NCBI RefSeq assembly: GCF_023015985.1 | Contig: NZ_JALKAO010000007.1 | Span: forward strand, 62,001 to 126,000 | Direction: 5' to 3' | DNA from: Marivita sp. S6314 | Lineage (GTDB): Bacteria > Pseudomonadota > Alphaproteobacteria > Rhodobacterales > Rhodobacteraceae | Length of the DNA stretch: 64,000 nucleotides | Shown here: piece by piece, positions 54,208 through 63,195 of the stretch | How the letters are laid out: every line of letters begins with the position of its first letter | How positions within the stretch are numbered: the stretch's first letter is position 1 | Position numbers and translations under genes: made by a program | The notes under the pieces: generated by a model | Told to the model about the DNA's origin: nothing | Databases searched by the model: none | What the model saw: only the letters and a program-made list of their open reading frames with translations

Positions 54208-54311
54208 ACTCGTACCTATTCCCTTGATGGAGGTAGTATCTCACAAATATGATGAAACTTGGGCGATTTTTTCGTTTCCGGTCGCGGTTTCCGATGCCCT
54301 TTGCGACAGCG

Positions 54312-55688
54312 CTACAGCGCCGCCAACTCTGTCACGGCCCCTGCGTTCAACCAGAGCGCACCGGTAATGATCAGGGCCCCGATAATGGCGTAGACAAGAT
54401 CGTGCTTGGGATCCCATGCCCCCACCTTACGCGCCAGCCAGACAACAAATGGGTACGCCGCCAGACCTGCAACACCTTGCCCCACCAAAGCCCCCACCAG
54501 CCCGGCCGTGACCAGCCCAATGTACAGACACCCCAAGGTCAGGATCGCGCGGGCTGCGGACAGCACAAAGAACCTGCGCGAATCCCCTGCCGCAAGCGCG
54601 GCCTGTTCGTAGGTCAGCACGATCATGTGCGGGATCTGCATGGCCGCGATCAGCACAACCACGGCCCCGGCCATTTCGTAGCGCGGATCGTAGAGCAACG
54701 TGATCAGGAACACCCCTGCCGCCGATACAAACCCGGTCAGGCCGACCATGGCACCGGTCAGCAGAAATCGCATTTTCTGCAGCTTGCGAAAGTTTTCGAC
54801 ACTCTCTGCCGGGGGGCGTTCGCGATAAAGCGGGATCAATACTTTGCGTGTCAGGACGCCACCCATCAAAAGCGGAAAGCTCGCCAGGAAGAAGCCGATG
54901 TTGTAGATGCCGAACTGATCGAGCGGGAGAAACTTGCTGAGAAACAGCTTGTCCCCCTGCATATAGAGAAAGCCGCAGATCGTGCTGAGAAAGATCCACT
55001 TTCCAAATCCGATCAATTCGCCCGCGGCTGCGCGTTCCCAACGAAACCGATTGCGGGCCCCCGGCAGAAACGTGCTGTACAGCACCAGCTGGATCAGCGC
55101 CCATGCGATCCCGCTGATCACCAGCGCCCAGACCGACTGCATGTACCAGGCCAGCCCGACGGCAATGGCGATCATGCCCGCCTGGCTGATCAATTCCAGC
55201 AGCGTGAGCCGCCCCAGCAACAGGTGGCGATTGGCGGTGTCCATGCGCGTCGGATTGAAGCCCGCGATCAGTAGGTTCAGACCGGCGAACGGTATGATCC
55301 ATGCCAGCAGCGGTTCTTCGTAAAACGCGGCAAGCGGCAGAGCCATACCGCAGGCAAACAACCAGAGCAGGGCACCGCGGATCACCTGGATCGTCCAGGC
55401 CGTATCCAGAAAGTCCTGATCGTCACCGCGCTTGGATTGCATGATCGACGGGCTGACACCAACATCCGAGAACATGGCCAAGCCTTGAAGGATCACCGCA
55501 ACGAGGGCCATCAATCCAAACGCTTCGGGAAACAAAAGGCGGGTCAGAATAAGGTTGGACCCCAACCGCAACGCCTGCGCCGCGACGTAGCCCCCCATCG
55601 TGAATGCCGAGCTGCGCATGAAGCGCGCGTTCAGCGATCCTCCGAGAAAGCGCGTTTTGAGCGCCTGTATCACCGGCCCCTGCTCCAT
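54312..55688 (-). CDS. Wzx-type oligosaccharide flippase
   Basis: Integral membrane protein of 458 residues with about twelve to fourteen hydrophobic segments, of the polysaccharide-transporter/flippase type (MOP superfamily) that moves lipid-linked oligosaccharides across the inner membrane. Characteristic stretches are SAFTMGGYVAAQALRLGSNL and LILTRLLFPEAFGLMALVAV at the start and GDKLFLSKFLPLDQFGIYNI in the middle. Its start lies 19 bases inside the end of the upstream GT2 gene, so the two are cotranscribed; the PKS follows 104 bases downstream on the same strand. The substrate is presumably the repeat unit assembled by the neighbouring glycosyltransferases, possibly carrying the PKS/NRPS-derived group. 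Confidence 0.92.
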   Translation of the reverse strand: MEQGPVIQALKTRFLGGSLNARFMRSSAFTMGGYVAAQALRLGSNLILTRLLFPEAFGLMALVAVILQGLAMFSDVGVSPSIMQSKRGDDQDFLDTAWTIQVIRGALLWLFACGMALPLAAFYEEPLLAWIIPFAGLNLLIAGFNPTRMDTANRHLLLGRLTLLELISQAGMIAIAVGLAWYMQSVWALVISGIAWALIQLVLYSTFLPGARNRFRWERAAAGELIGFGKWIFLSTICGFLYMQGDKLFLSKFLPLDQFGIYNIGFFLASFPLLMGGVLTRKVLIPLYRERPPAESVENFRKLQKMRFLLTGAMVGLTGFVSAAGVFLITLLYDPRYEMAGAVVVLIAAMQIPHMIVLTYEQAALAAGDSRRFFVLSAARAILTLGCLYIGLVTAGLVGALVGQGVAGLAAYPFVVWLARKVGAWDPKHDLVYAIIGALIITGALWLNAGAVTELAAL

Positions 55689-56599
55689 TCCGGGGTCTTG
55701 GCGGGCGACAGCCGGACAGCCAGCGCGACGCCGCTATAGGCGGCAAATCCCAGCGGATCCCGAAGCGCGAGCTTCAGCTTGTCCCGTGTCGGGAAACTTG
55801 GTTTGTCGTCGTTCTTCATCAGGTCCGGATACAGTTTGTGGATCTCGTCGACACCCGCATTTTGCCTGCGGCGCACCCGGACAAGATTGCGCCATCCCTC
55901 CACCAGAGGCCACCGATACGGTGCGTCAACCGCAACCCGTTCGTGCGGCGCAAAACTCAGTCGGACAAACGTATCGTCGGAAATGATGTCCGGAAACGCT
56001 CCCCATCGCAGCCGACCCGCAGCGTTGACGGCAAACAGGCCAGCGCCGGGCACGCCGGTTTTCATGAAAGGCACCTGCGCGTAGATGCGTGCATAGGCCC
56101 GGGTTATCCAGCTTGACGACGGCGCAAGTTCGAGCGTGCCACTGGCATAGCGCGCCTGCGGCACATCGAGCGCATGAAACAGATCGCTCAGAAGATCGCG
56201 GGTCAGTTCCACATCGGCATCAAGATACACCCGAATGGCCCCCCGCGCGATTGCGTCACCCGCGTTGAGCGCCCCCAGCTTGCCACCCTCGGGCCGATCC
56301 AGCACGCGCAGCGCCCATCCTTTTTCGGCAAACGCAGAGGTGTAGTCTAACGCTTTGGAGGTGGTTTGGTCGGTGCTGCCGTTCGAAATCACAAGGATTT
56401 CGACGGTCTCGGGCCGGGACCAGGCGCTGTTCAGAACCGTGTCGAGGCATGTCCCGATCAGGGCTTCCTCGTTCGAGGCGGGGATGAGCACGCTCATCGC
56501 GGGGAGGTGTGCCTCAGCTGAGTCAGAACCGGTGCGGGCCATGCGGGATCCGATATATACCTTGGGAACGTTTACTGTACGACGCCGTGCGGGTGCCAT
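55670..56599 (-). CDS. Family 2 glycosyltransferase
   Basis: GT-A glycosyltransferase of up to 309 residues. The catalytic fold begins at MSVLIPASNEEALIGTCLD (residue 35), so the preceding 34 residues may be partly untranslated; ATG 56542 (residue 20) and 56497 (residue 35) are alternatives. Motifs are ILVISNGSTDQTT, RVYLDADVELTRDLL (DxD) and FPDIISDDTFVRLSF with the catalytic acidic pair. A weakly hydrophobic stretch (FAAYSGVALAVRLS) ends the protein. Its 3' end overlaps the flippase start by 19 bases. Role: another transfer in the repeat unit or its modification. Confidence 0.9.
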   Translation of the reverse strand: MAPARRRTVNVPKVYIGSRMARTGSDSAEAHLPAMSVLIPASNEEALIGTCLDTVLNSAWSRPETVEILVISNGSTDQTTSKALDYTSAFAEKGWALRVLDRPEGGKLGALNAGDAIARGAIRVYLDADVELTRDLLSDLFHALDVPQARYASGTLELAPSSSWITRAYARIYAQVPFMKTGVPGAGLFAVNAAGRLRWGAFPDIISDDTFVRLSFAPHERVAVDAPYRWPLVEGWRNLVRVRRRQNAGVDEIHKLYPDLMKNDDKPSFPTRDKLKLALRDPLGFAAYSGVALAVRLSPAKTPEWSRGR

Positions 56600-56640
56600 G
56601 AAATCGTGGCAATTTTAAGGATTGCGCGCCGAAAACGCGC

Positions 56641-58335
56641 CTATTCGACCGGCTTTTCCTGTGTCATGCGCAACGCCTCCCACCTGGGGTTTTGATCTTC
56701 CAGATGGCGCAAAGCACCCCAACTGCCCCATTTACTGGGGGCGGCGACATCCACAAACGCGTTGAACGGCCCGCCCCCAAGATCGCGCCATGCCGACACA
56801 GCCTCGGAATACAGCGCACCCATGTCGTCAGAATAGTTGAAGGCGATCAGGAACTGCGACAGTCGTTCATCCTCGACCGCTTCGCCCAATGGCGCAGCAT
56901 GTGTGCCACCCTCGTACATCAGCAAGTCCAGCCCGGCCGCCCGCGCCGCATCCGCGTGATACGGCCAGAACACTTCGATCATTTCGCGCAACGATCCGCG
57001 CCGGACAATCTCAGCCGCAATCGGGATCGCCACGGTGAACCGGTTTTCTGCAACATAAGCCCGCAGCGCCGCACGCGATAATCCTGCCTCTTGCCCGCGT
57101 TTCAGGGCATCGGCTTCTGCGCTGTTCAACGCGTTGGCCAATGTCGTTGACACACCAAGCTCATGCCCGAAATATCCGGTGACCGCATAAGCGTCGAAGC
57201 TATCCAGCGGCTTACTGCCAAGCGCCGCCTGCGCCGATGCTCCGAACAAGCTGGATTTTTCAAGCTCTGGCCAACCGGTATGCACCGACAGGATACGCTT
57301 TAGGCGCGCCTCCGATGACGCCCCGAAGACGTCAGACCAGATCTGCATGACCTGCGCTGCGCGCAAACCGTAAAATTGCATCCAGCCATCACCCAGATCA
57401 CCCCACCGCGATTCTGCCTGCGTGCGGGCCCAATGCGCCTGTTCGAAAATGAAATTCCACATCTCATTGGAATATTCGACATGCGCGACACGGTCGGCAG
57501 ACAATTCCTGATGCACGTAGTCTGCAAAGGTCTTGATCAACTCGTCATTGGCTAGATGCGGCATCGTAAACCACGGGTCCGCCCCCAACTGGTTCGACAG
57601 CGCAACCATGTCGGACAGTGGCACACCGCGCCATGCGTAGGAAAAATCGTCGGACTTGGGCAGGTCAGACCATGACACGATCTGCGAGTCGTTGGTCATC
57701 ATCCAATCCATAAAGCGAAGGCTGTGCACCGCGCCCAGCCGTGCCAACCAGTTCGGATTGTACACCTGCCCCGATTGGAAAGCCTCCAACTGGTCTTCTT
57801 TGACCACCCGGATGTTCCGAATTGGGTTCTGTGAGTCCGTTTCCTTGATCGAAATGGTGACCGAGCCCTCTCCGGGTCTGTACTGGAAAACCCACTGCCC
57901 CGGTTCTTTGCGGACCACGCGACCTCGTTCCGAGATGCCGATATCCCCATCCCCGTCGAACAGCAGGTGATAGCGTCCGGCAAGGCTCATCGCCGTTTCG
58001 GGCTGGTCAGTGAGAATACGGGTCTCCAGGCGCACCACTTCATTTGGCAGAGCAAGCGGCCAGCCCTGTTGATCCAGAAAACCGTCGGCCATGAGATCTT
58101 GGAAACTCCACCCGCCCCACGTATCGGGCAGATGCCCGATCCAGGGGCGCGACGTTTTCATCAGATCGATAAACGGATGCTGCGTTGACCAGTCGGAAAT
58201 TGCGTTCAAACCAAACGCAATTCCAGGCCGCGCCGCGCTTTGCTGCGCCTGCGTTGTCATCGGCGCTGCCAACAGGACGAGCAGCAGAAACGACGCACAA
58301 ATGCGCAAAATTATGTGGTGTACAAAGCGGGTCAT
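56641..58335 (-). CDS. Secreted glycoside-hydrolase-like protein of unknown specificity
   Basis: A 564-residue exported protein. The start is ATG 58335, giving a clean signal peptide (IILRICASFLLLVLLAAP, then MTTQAQ); a longer frame to 58407 would overlap the neighbouring gene. The mature protein reads like a clan GH-A TIM barrel: acid/base glutamate in HVEYSNEMWNFIFEQA near residue 290 and a second glutamate in LLMYEGGTHAA near 473 as possible nucleophile. The N-terminal 200 residues look like a beta-rich module. Polysaccharide loci often carry such an enzyme to trim or clear their product, so it may act on the local polysaccharide. Family and substrate are not recognised precisely. Confidence 0.75.
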   Translation of the reverse strand: MTRFVHHIILRICASFLLLVLLAAPMTTQAQQSAARPGIAFGLNAISDWSTQHPFIDLMKTSRPWIGHLPDTWGGWSFQDLMADGFLDQQGWPLALPNEVVRLETRILTDQPETAMSLAGRYHLLFDGDGDIGISERGRVVRKEPGQWVFQYRPGEGSVTISIKETDSQNPIRNIRVVKEDQLEAFQSGQVYNPNWLARLGAVHSLRFMDWMMTNDSQIVSWSDLPKSDDFSYAWRGVPLSDMVALSNQLGADPWFTMPHLANDELIKTFADYVHQELSADRVAHVEYSNEMWNFIFEQAHWARTQAESRWGDLGDGWMQFYGLRAAQVMQIWSDVFGASSEARLKRILSVHTGWPELEKSSLFGASAQAALGSKPLDSFDAYAVTGYFGHELGVSTTLANALNSAEADALKRGQEAGLSRAALRAYVAENRFTVAIPIAAEIVRRGSLREMIEVFWPYHADAARAAGLDLLMYEGGTHAAPLGEAVEDERLSQFLIAFNYSDDMGALYSEAVSAWRDLGGGPFNAFVDVAAPSKWGSWGALRHLEDQNPRWEALRMTQEKPVE

Positions 58336-58384
58336 CCTTAACTGATTAACACAGCCAGTTTCCAACATCTTCAAAGATCTGCGG

Positions 58385-60202
58385 CTACCGTTGCGCATCA
58401 TTCGCAAAGCGCGCGCTCAAGCTTTTTCGCAACGCCTCTGTCGTCGCAAGTTGCGCACCTGCCGCCGCAACGGATACCGCGATCTCGGCCTGCGATCGCG
58501 TCGAGTCTGCTTCAGAGCCTGATGGCTGCGTGCTATTGGATTGAACTGCATCAGGCGCTGCCGTCGCCGTCTGGTTGGGTTCTGACGTGCGCATTGCAGC
58601 AATCGGCGGGGTTGGCGCGTCTTCGCGTGTCGACTTAGCGCTGTCCTCGGCCATGGCGCTCGGTGCTTTCGTGACTTCGTTATTTGGATGACGGTCTAGA
58701 AATGCCTGCGCATGTTGATGAAATCCCGCGTCTTCAAGCCGGGTGTGGACCGCGGCAATAACCTCTGGTTCAACAGCCACGTCCAGATCAGGCATCTTCT
58801 CAACCGCAATTTGCAAAAGCGTTGTCGCGTCAGCGCTGTTCGCAATTTCCATTAAGGATCGATTGACGAATTTGCGTTTTTCGACAGGTGAAAGATCTGG
58901 CATGTCGCCAACCGCCGCAAGCGCATCGAAGTAACGGCCCGCCGCCAAGTAGGCTTCTTGCGCCGCACGCCAGCTTTCGACCGCGTGATCCGTGCCTTTG
59001 AACACCCGAGCCAAGGCGGCTGCATCATCGGGTTGGGTAACGTCGGACGCCGTGTCGACAGATGAATCGCTTGGGTCTTCAGGTCCGGGAGACATCTTCA
59101 TTTCGAGTCTTCGATGGGATTCCAGATCTTCATAAATGGCGAAATCATTTTTGCTACTGACCTTAACAAGCCTTGGATACAGTTCGAGTTGCCAGCCCAA
59201 AGGCAACGCAGCGATCGTCTCAATAAGCGTCATGACATCTTGCCGCGTCAAAGCTGCGAAGTTACGCCGCGAGGCCGTTGCGACAACTGCTTCGGACAGT
59301 GGTGTACATGCTCTAAGGGCGCTCTCTTCACTTGCTACCGCATCGTGAGTGAGCGCATCCATCAATCGCTTGAAGTTATCGGTTTCCGGGTATTCTAAAA
59401 GCGCGCTCTGAAGCGCCAAAACATCTCCAGACTCGATCACGTGATGTGACAGAGTTTCCTGGTCGCCTTCATTCGCAAGGTCAGTCTCAAGCAGACTCGA
59501 TGATTGGCTCATCACCAACACGACATCCGTTTTTGGTGTCTTGGTCAGTGCAGACCAAATGATGTCTTCGAGTTTGCACTCCTCGACCGCGGTTTGCTCT
59601 TGTTGATCCTCGGCGGCATCACCTGCCTCTTTGGGAGGTTTCGAAAACGGCGGACCCTTCTGCACGTCCACAAGCGGACCCGCAACGGTATTCAAGGGAT
59701 ACCGATCAAAAGACGCGACCGCGTCTTTTATGAGTTTCGAGGCTTCAGATCGGCGAAGCATTTCAGAGCGGATCGGTGCCTCGATGAGGGCCGCGCTTGC
59801 TGTACGATTGATGCTCTCTATGGGCTTCGTCTCCTGACCTGGGTCGGCGTCGAAGATATCAACCACGAGAAGCGTTTGATCGACTATCCTGGCATCAACG
59901 CGACAGTCACAAAGCAACTCAAGAGAAACTTTCTGATTACTCGCCGTTACCGCACCCAATCTGTGCCCATATAACCTTTCTTGAAGCCTGCTCGTATCTA
60001 AATCAACAATTTGGTTATTTACCTCAACTTGAACCAATCTATTTTTGACAACCGCAACATCAAGAATTTCAATTTTGGCGTCAAACTGTAGCGTTGCTCG
60101 TGTGAAGGTTCCATGCTCACCGCCGCGCGCAATTGCGTTCACAGCCCAGCCCGATGTTGGGATCAGGACAAAAAGCACGGCAAAAATGGAAAAAGCGTTC
60201 AT
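58385..60202 (-). CDS. Periplasmic flagellar-locus protein of unknown function (MotC/MotK-like position)
   Basis: A 605-residue protein with an N-terminal signal (SIFAVLFVLIPTSGWAV). Residues 25-130 look beta-rich (RATLQFDAKIEILDVAVVKN, KVSLELLCDCRVDARIVDQ). Residues about 190-520 are mostly helical with TPR-like spacing (ESWRAAQEAYLAAGRYFDAL; MPDLDVAVEPEVIAAVHTRL). The C-terminal about 100 residues are low-complexity (Ser, Thr, Ala, Pro). It begins one base after the motA stop and ends 49 bases before the glycosidase-like gene. Long periplasmic partners of MotB next to motA are known in alphaproteobacteria (MotC, MotK). The position and layout fit such a role, but sequence alone does not prove it. 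Confidence 0.75.
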   Translation of the reverse strand: MNAFSIFAVLFVLIPTSGWAVNAIARGGEHGTFTRATLQFDAKIEILDVAVVKNRLVQVEVNNQIVDLDTSRLQERLYGHRLGAVTASNQKVSLELLCDCRVDARIVDQTLLVVDIFDADPGQETKPIESINRTASAALIEAPIRSEMLRRSEASKLIKDAVASFDRYPLNTVAGPLVDVQKGPPFSKPPKEAGDAAEDQQEQTAVEECKLEDIIWSALTKTPKTDVVLVMSQSSSLLETDLANEGDQETLSHHVIESGDVLALQSALLEYPETDNFKRLMDALTHDAVASEESALRACTPLSEAVVATASRRNFAALTRQDVMTLIETIAALPLGWQLELYPRLVKVSSKNDFAIYEDLESHRRLEMKMSPGPEDPSDSSVDTASDVTQPDDAAALARVFKGTDHAVESWRAAQEAYLAAGRYFDALAAVGDMPDLSPVEKRKFVNRSLMEIANSADATTLLQIAVEKMPDLDVAVEPEVIAAVHTRLEDAGFHQHAQAFLDRHPNNEVTKAPSAMAEDSAKSTREDAPTPPIAAMRTSEPNQTATAAPDAVQSNSTQPSGSEADSTRSQAEIAVSVAAAGAQLATTEALRKSLSARFANDAQR

Positions 60203-60203
60203 A

Positions 60204-61061
60204 TCACTTCAGCGCTCGGATCGCCTCATCAAGCTCTGAAAAGCTGGGTCGAAATTCATGGGGGATGCCCTGACGCGCGACTTCAAGGCACATTTTCGGC
60301 GGATGATTGTGAAGATGCGATAGCAGTATCTCTTTAATTGCAAGGTAGAAATTCAGATCATCATCTGCAGCGGCCTTAACCTTGGCGGCAAACGGGGCAA
60401 CAAGGCAGTAAGCAAGAAAAACGCCAAGAAACGTTCCCACAAGCGCCCCGCCAATGAGTTTGCCAAGAACCTCGGGAGGTTGATCGATTGAGCCCATCGT
60501 CTTAATGACACCAAGCACGGCTGCAACAATTCCGAGGGCCGGCAGTCCGTCCGCAATGCTTTGCAAACCGTGCACGGACACATGACGATGGTGTTTTGTA
60601 TCGTCAACTTTCTTTGATAATAGCTCTTCAACCTGGTTCGGATCATCATAGTTCATTGTTGTTGACCGTAATGTGTCGCAGATTGCATCAATTGCTGCGT
60701 GATCCTGTTGCAACTTGGGGAATTGACTGAATATCTCCGACTCTTTTGGATTCTCGATATGTTCTTCCAAAGCTACTGGATTTTTCCTTGCTATCGAAAT
60801 AACCTGATACATTACCGTCAAAAGGTTACTGTAGTCGGCTGGTTTCCAATAACTCCCTTTGAAAACCATCATTGTATCCTTCAGCGTTTGCTTTAGGGAG
60901 TTGGTGGAATTCCCAACGGCGAAGGCTCCAATCGCCGCGCCACCAATCATCATTATTTCAAAAGGCAAAGACTTTAGAATGATCCCAAGCTTGCCACCAG
61001 CAAGCAGGTATCCACCAAAAACCATACCAAAGGTGAATACTATTCCGAATATTGCGATCAT
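60204..61061 (-). CDS. motA: Flagellar motor stator protein MotA
   Basis: Inner-membrane stator subunit that, with MotB, forms the ion channel driving flagellar rotation. The 285 residues have four membrane helices, the first starting IAIFGIVFTFGMVFGGYLLAG. The long cytoplasmic loop contains the charged segment VALEEHIENPKESEIF that faces the rotor. The two essential prolines are in ADGLPALGIVAAVLGVIKTM and LVAPFAAKVKAA. It lies between flgI (22 bases upstream) and the periplasmic gene. No motB is adjacent in this window. The base composition here is clearly more AT-rich than in the polysaccharide genes. Confidence 0.96.
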   Translation of the reverse strand: MIAIFGIVFTFGMVFGGYLLAGGKLGIILKSLPFEIMMIGGAAIGAFAVGNSTNSLKQTLKDTMMVFKGSYWKPADYSNLLTVMYQVISIARKNPVALEEHIENPKESEIFSQFPKLQQDHAAIDAICDTLRSTTMNYDDPNQVEELLSKKVDDTKHHRHVSVHGLQSIADGLPALGIVAAVLGVIKTMGSIDQPPEVLGKLIGGALVGTFLGVFLAYCLVAPFAAKVKAAADDDLNFYLAIKEILLSHLHNHPPKMCLEVARQGIPHEFRPSFSELDEAIRALK

Positions 61062-61083
61062 GTTACCCGATCCTGTTCACTGA

Positions 61084-62187
61084 TTACATGACAATAAAGT
61101 CGGCATGCAGCGCGCCGGCTGCTTCGATCGTCTTGAGTATGTCGATGAGGTCGCCCGGTGTGATCCCCAAGGCGTTGAGCCCTGTTACGACGTCCGCCAA
61201 AGTTGTGCTGGTCGGAACTTCCGCCAATGAAACGGCGGGAGTGTTTTCGATCTGTGCAGTGGTTCTTGGCACCACCACAGATTGACCTTCCGAAAAGGGA
61301 TCCGGCTGCACAACCAACGGCTGTTCCTGCACGGTAAGTGTCAGGTTGCCTTTTGCAATTGCGACACGGGAAACACGTACATTTTCGCTGATAACAACAG
61401 TGCCTGACCGCTGGTCCACCACGACCCTTGCAACCGTATCCGGCTGGATCTGGAGGTTTTCGATACGTGCCACGAAATGTGCCGGTGACACGACTTCCGC
61501 GCGGGCAATGTCTACCAACACCGTTCCCGAATCCATCATTCGTGCGCTTTGACGCCCGACAAGTGAATTGATGGCGCGCTCGATCCGAGATGCCGTTGAA
61601 AAATCTGGGGTTTTCAGTGCAATATTCAAGGTTTCCAGGGCGCTTAAGTCAAAGTCCACTTCGCGTTCGACATAGGCGCCCGACGGGATACTGCCCGAGG
61701 TTGGAACGCCTTGCACGGATTTTGCCGCCTCGCCTTCCGCAACAGCGCCTCCGGCCAGTATCGACCCCTGAGCAACGGCATAGATCTCTCCGTCTGCGGC
61801 GTTGAGCGGCGTCATGACCAGGGTGCCGCCCCGCAGACTGCTGGCGTCGCCTATGGCGGACACCGTAACATCGATCCGGCTTCCTGCCCGTGCAAATTCC
61901 GGGAGTTTGCTGGTCACGATGACAGCCGCTACATTTTTTGCGCGAAACTGTTCGCCAGTTACATTGACGCCAAGACGCTCGAGAATGTTGGACATCATGT
62001 CTTCGGTAAACGGAGAGTTCCGCAAACCGTCGCCGGTTCCGTTCAAGCCAACAACCAGGCCATATCCGACCAGGTCATTGCCACGTACACCTTCGAAATA
62101 TGCGAGATCCTTTAGACGGACACCTTGTGCTGCTGCCTCAATGTCGAATATACACATCAAGCTTAGTGCAAGGAGTAGGTATTTCAT
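61084..62187 (-). CDS. flgI: Flagellar P-ring protein FlgI
   Basis: Periplasmic protein that forms the P ring around the flagellar rod at the peptidoglycan layer. The 367 residues have a signal peptide (LLLALSLMCIFDIEAAA) and the strongly conserved N-terminal body VRLKDLAYFEGVRGNDLVGY and GLVVGLNGTGDGLRNSPFTE. Further family stretches are NVAAVIVTSKLPEFARAGSR, VTVSAIGDASSLRGGTLVMT and, near the end, LADVVTGLNALGITPGDLIDI. The ATG at 62187 overlaps the flgL stop by four bases. It is the third gene of the visible flgK-flgL-flgI-motA series. Confidence 0.97.
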   Translation of the reverse strand: MKYLLLALSLMCIFDIEAAAQGVRLKDLAYFEGVRGNDLVGYGLVVGLNGTGDGLRNSPFTEDMMSNILERLGVNVTGEQFRAKNVAAVIVTSKLPEFARAGSRIDVTVSAIGDASSLRGGTLVMTPLNAADGEIYAVAQGSILAGGAVAEGEAAKSVQGVPTSGSIPSGAYVEREVDFDLSALETLNIALKTPDFSTASRIERAINSLVGRQSARMMDSGTVLVDIARAEVVSPAHFVARIENLQIQPDTVARVVVDQRSGTVVISENVRVSRVAIAKGNLTLTVQEQPLVVQPDPFSEGQSVVVPRTTAQIENTPAVSLAEVPTSTTLADVVTGLNALGITPGDLIDILKTIEAAGALHADFIVM

Positions 62188-63185
62188 CTCAGGTACTCGG
62201 CCAGGCTGGTTCGATTTTGGCGGGCGGCAATGCGATATAAAACGTCCAAATTCTGTTGGACGGCTTCAAATTCAGTTGCGCTTTCATACTGATCGATACC
62301 GATTAAAGAGTTTTTATCTAATGAAAGCTGATGCAGCTTACTTTCTATTCCCGTCGCTTTCGTAGAAAAAAGTTCCTCTTTTGCACCAATATCGGCGCGG
62401 AGTGCGATGATATCATCCTTCGAGGCTATCAGTTCAGAACGCGCTGTTTCGATTACGTCCTGACGATCTGAGGCCGAAAGTGAGGTTGAATCATCTTGTG
62501 CAAATCTGGCCAACGCCGCTGCTTTTAAAATATCGCGTATCGCCTTATCATCTGCACGCAGGTCGAATGAAACAGTTGCCTCATCCCCGATCGGAAATCT
62601 GAGGTGACCGCTTGTGGCTCCTTGATATGCAATGGTTTCAAATCCACCTCCTGTATCGAACCAGGCGTCTATGCTGTTGATGAGATCAGATGACGAGGTT
62701 GCGCCTGCAATGGCAGCTTCGATCTCCAAAAGGATCGTGTCACCATTTATAAGTGGGGCATGCTGAGTGGATGTGCCAGAGAATAGAAAACGCCCGGCAA
62801 CATGGCTATTAAGAGAATTCACGATATCCTTAAATATGAACGACGCTTGTTTGGAGAGGCTATCGATCGCCTCGGGCGAGGCCTGCTGACTCACCAATGC
62901 CAAATCGTTGATCAACCTCTCAGAGTTCTCCTGGATTTCGCCAAGAACCAACTGCTGCGACTGCGCGACAAATGCAGCTTCCGTCAGATTGGTTTTGAAT
63001 TGCTGAAGCAAGTCCGATTTGCGGTCCAGCAGAGCCAAACCAATTGTTGACCCCCGCAGGTGGGCAGATTTTTCGGCAACAACGCCCGTTGTCATGGATT
63101 GGCCGAGCGACTGTGAGCGTGCCTCAAGCATGCTTTGCCGAACAGTCATAAAGGTAAGATTGGACAGTTCTCCAAGTGATAGCAC
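62184..63185 (-). CDS. flgL: Flagellar hook-filament junction protein FlgL
   Basis: Exported structural protein (333 residues) that joins hook and filament, of the flagellin/HAP3 family. The N-terminal helix region (NLTFMTVRQSMLEARSQSLG) and C-terminal helix region (YESATEFEAVQQNLDVLYRI) are the conserved coiled-coil ends; the middle is variable. It has no cleaved signal, as expected for export by the flagellar type III system. FlgL rather than flagellin is chosen because of its position between flgK and flgI and the divergent core (GRFLFSGTSTQHAPL). Its stop overlaps flgI by four bases, and the flgK stop lies ten bases upstream. Confidence 0.92.
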   Translation of the reverse strand: MLSLGELSNLTFMTVRQSMLEARSQSLGQSMTTGVVAEKSAHLRGSTIGLALLDRKSDLLQQFKTNLTEAAFVAQSQQLVLGEIQENSERLINDLALVSQQASPEAIDSLSKQASFIFKDIVNSLNSHVAGRFLFSGTSTQHAPLINGDTILLEIEAAIAGATSSSDLINSIDAWFDTGGGFETIAYQGATSGHLRFPIGDEATVSFDLRADDKAIRDILKAAALARFAQDDSTSLSASDRQDVIETARSELIASKDDIIALRADIGAKEELFSTKATGIESKLHQLSLDKNSLIGIDQYESATEFEAVQQNLDVLYRIAARQNRTSLAEYLR

Positions 63186-63195
63186 TGTATTTCCC

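Noticed and set aside
54208-54311. Promoter boxes upstream of the PKS operon
   Set aside because: The 104-base gap has an AT-rich segment, but no -35/-10 pair that I can defend; the operon may also read through from the flippase gene.
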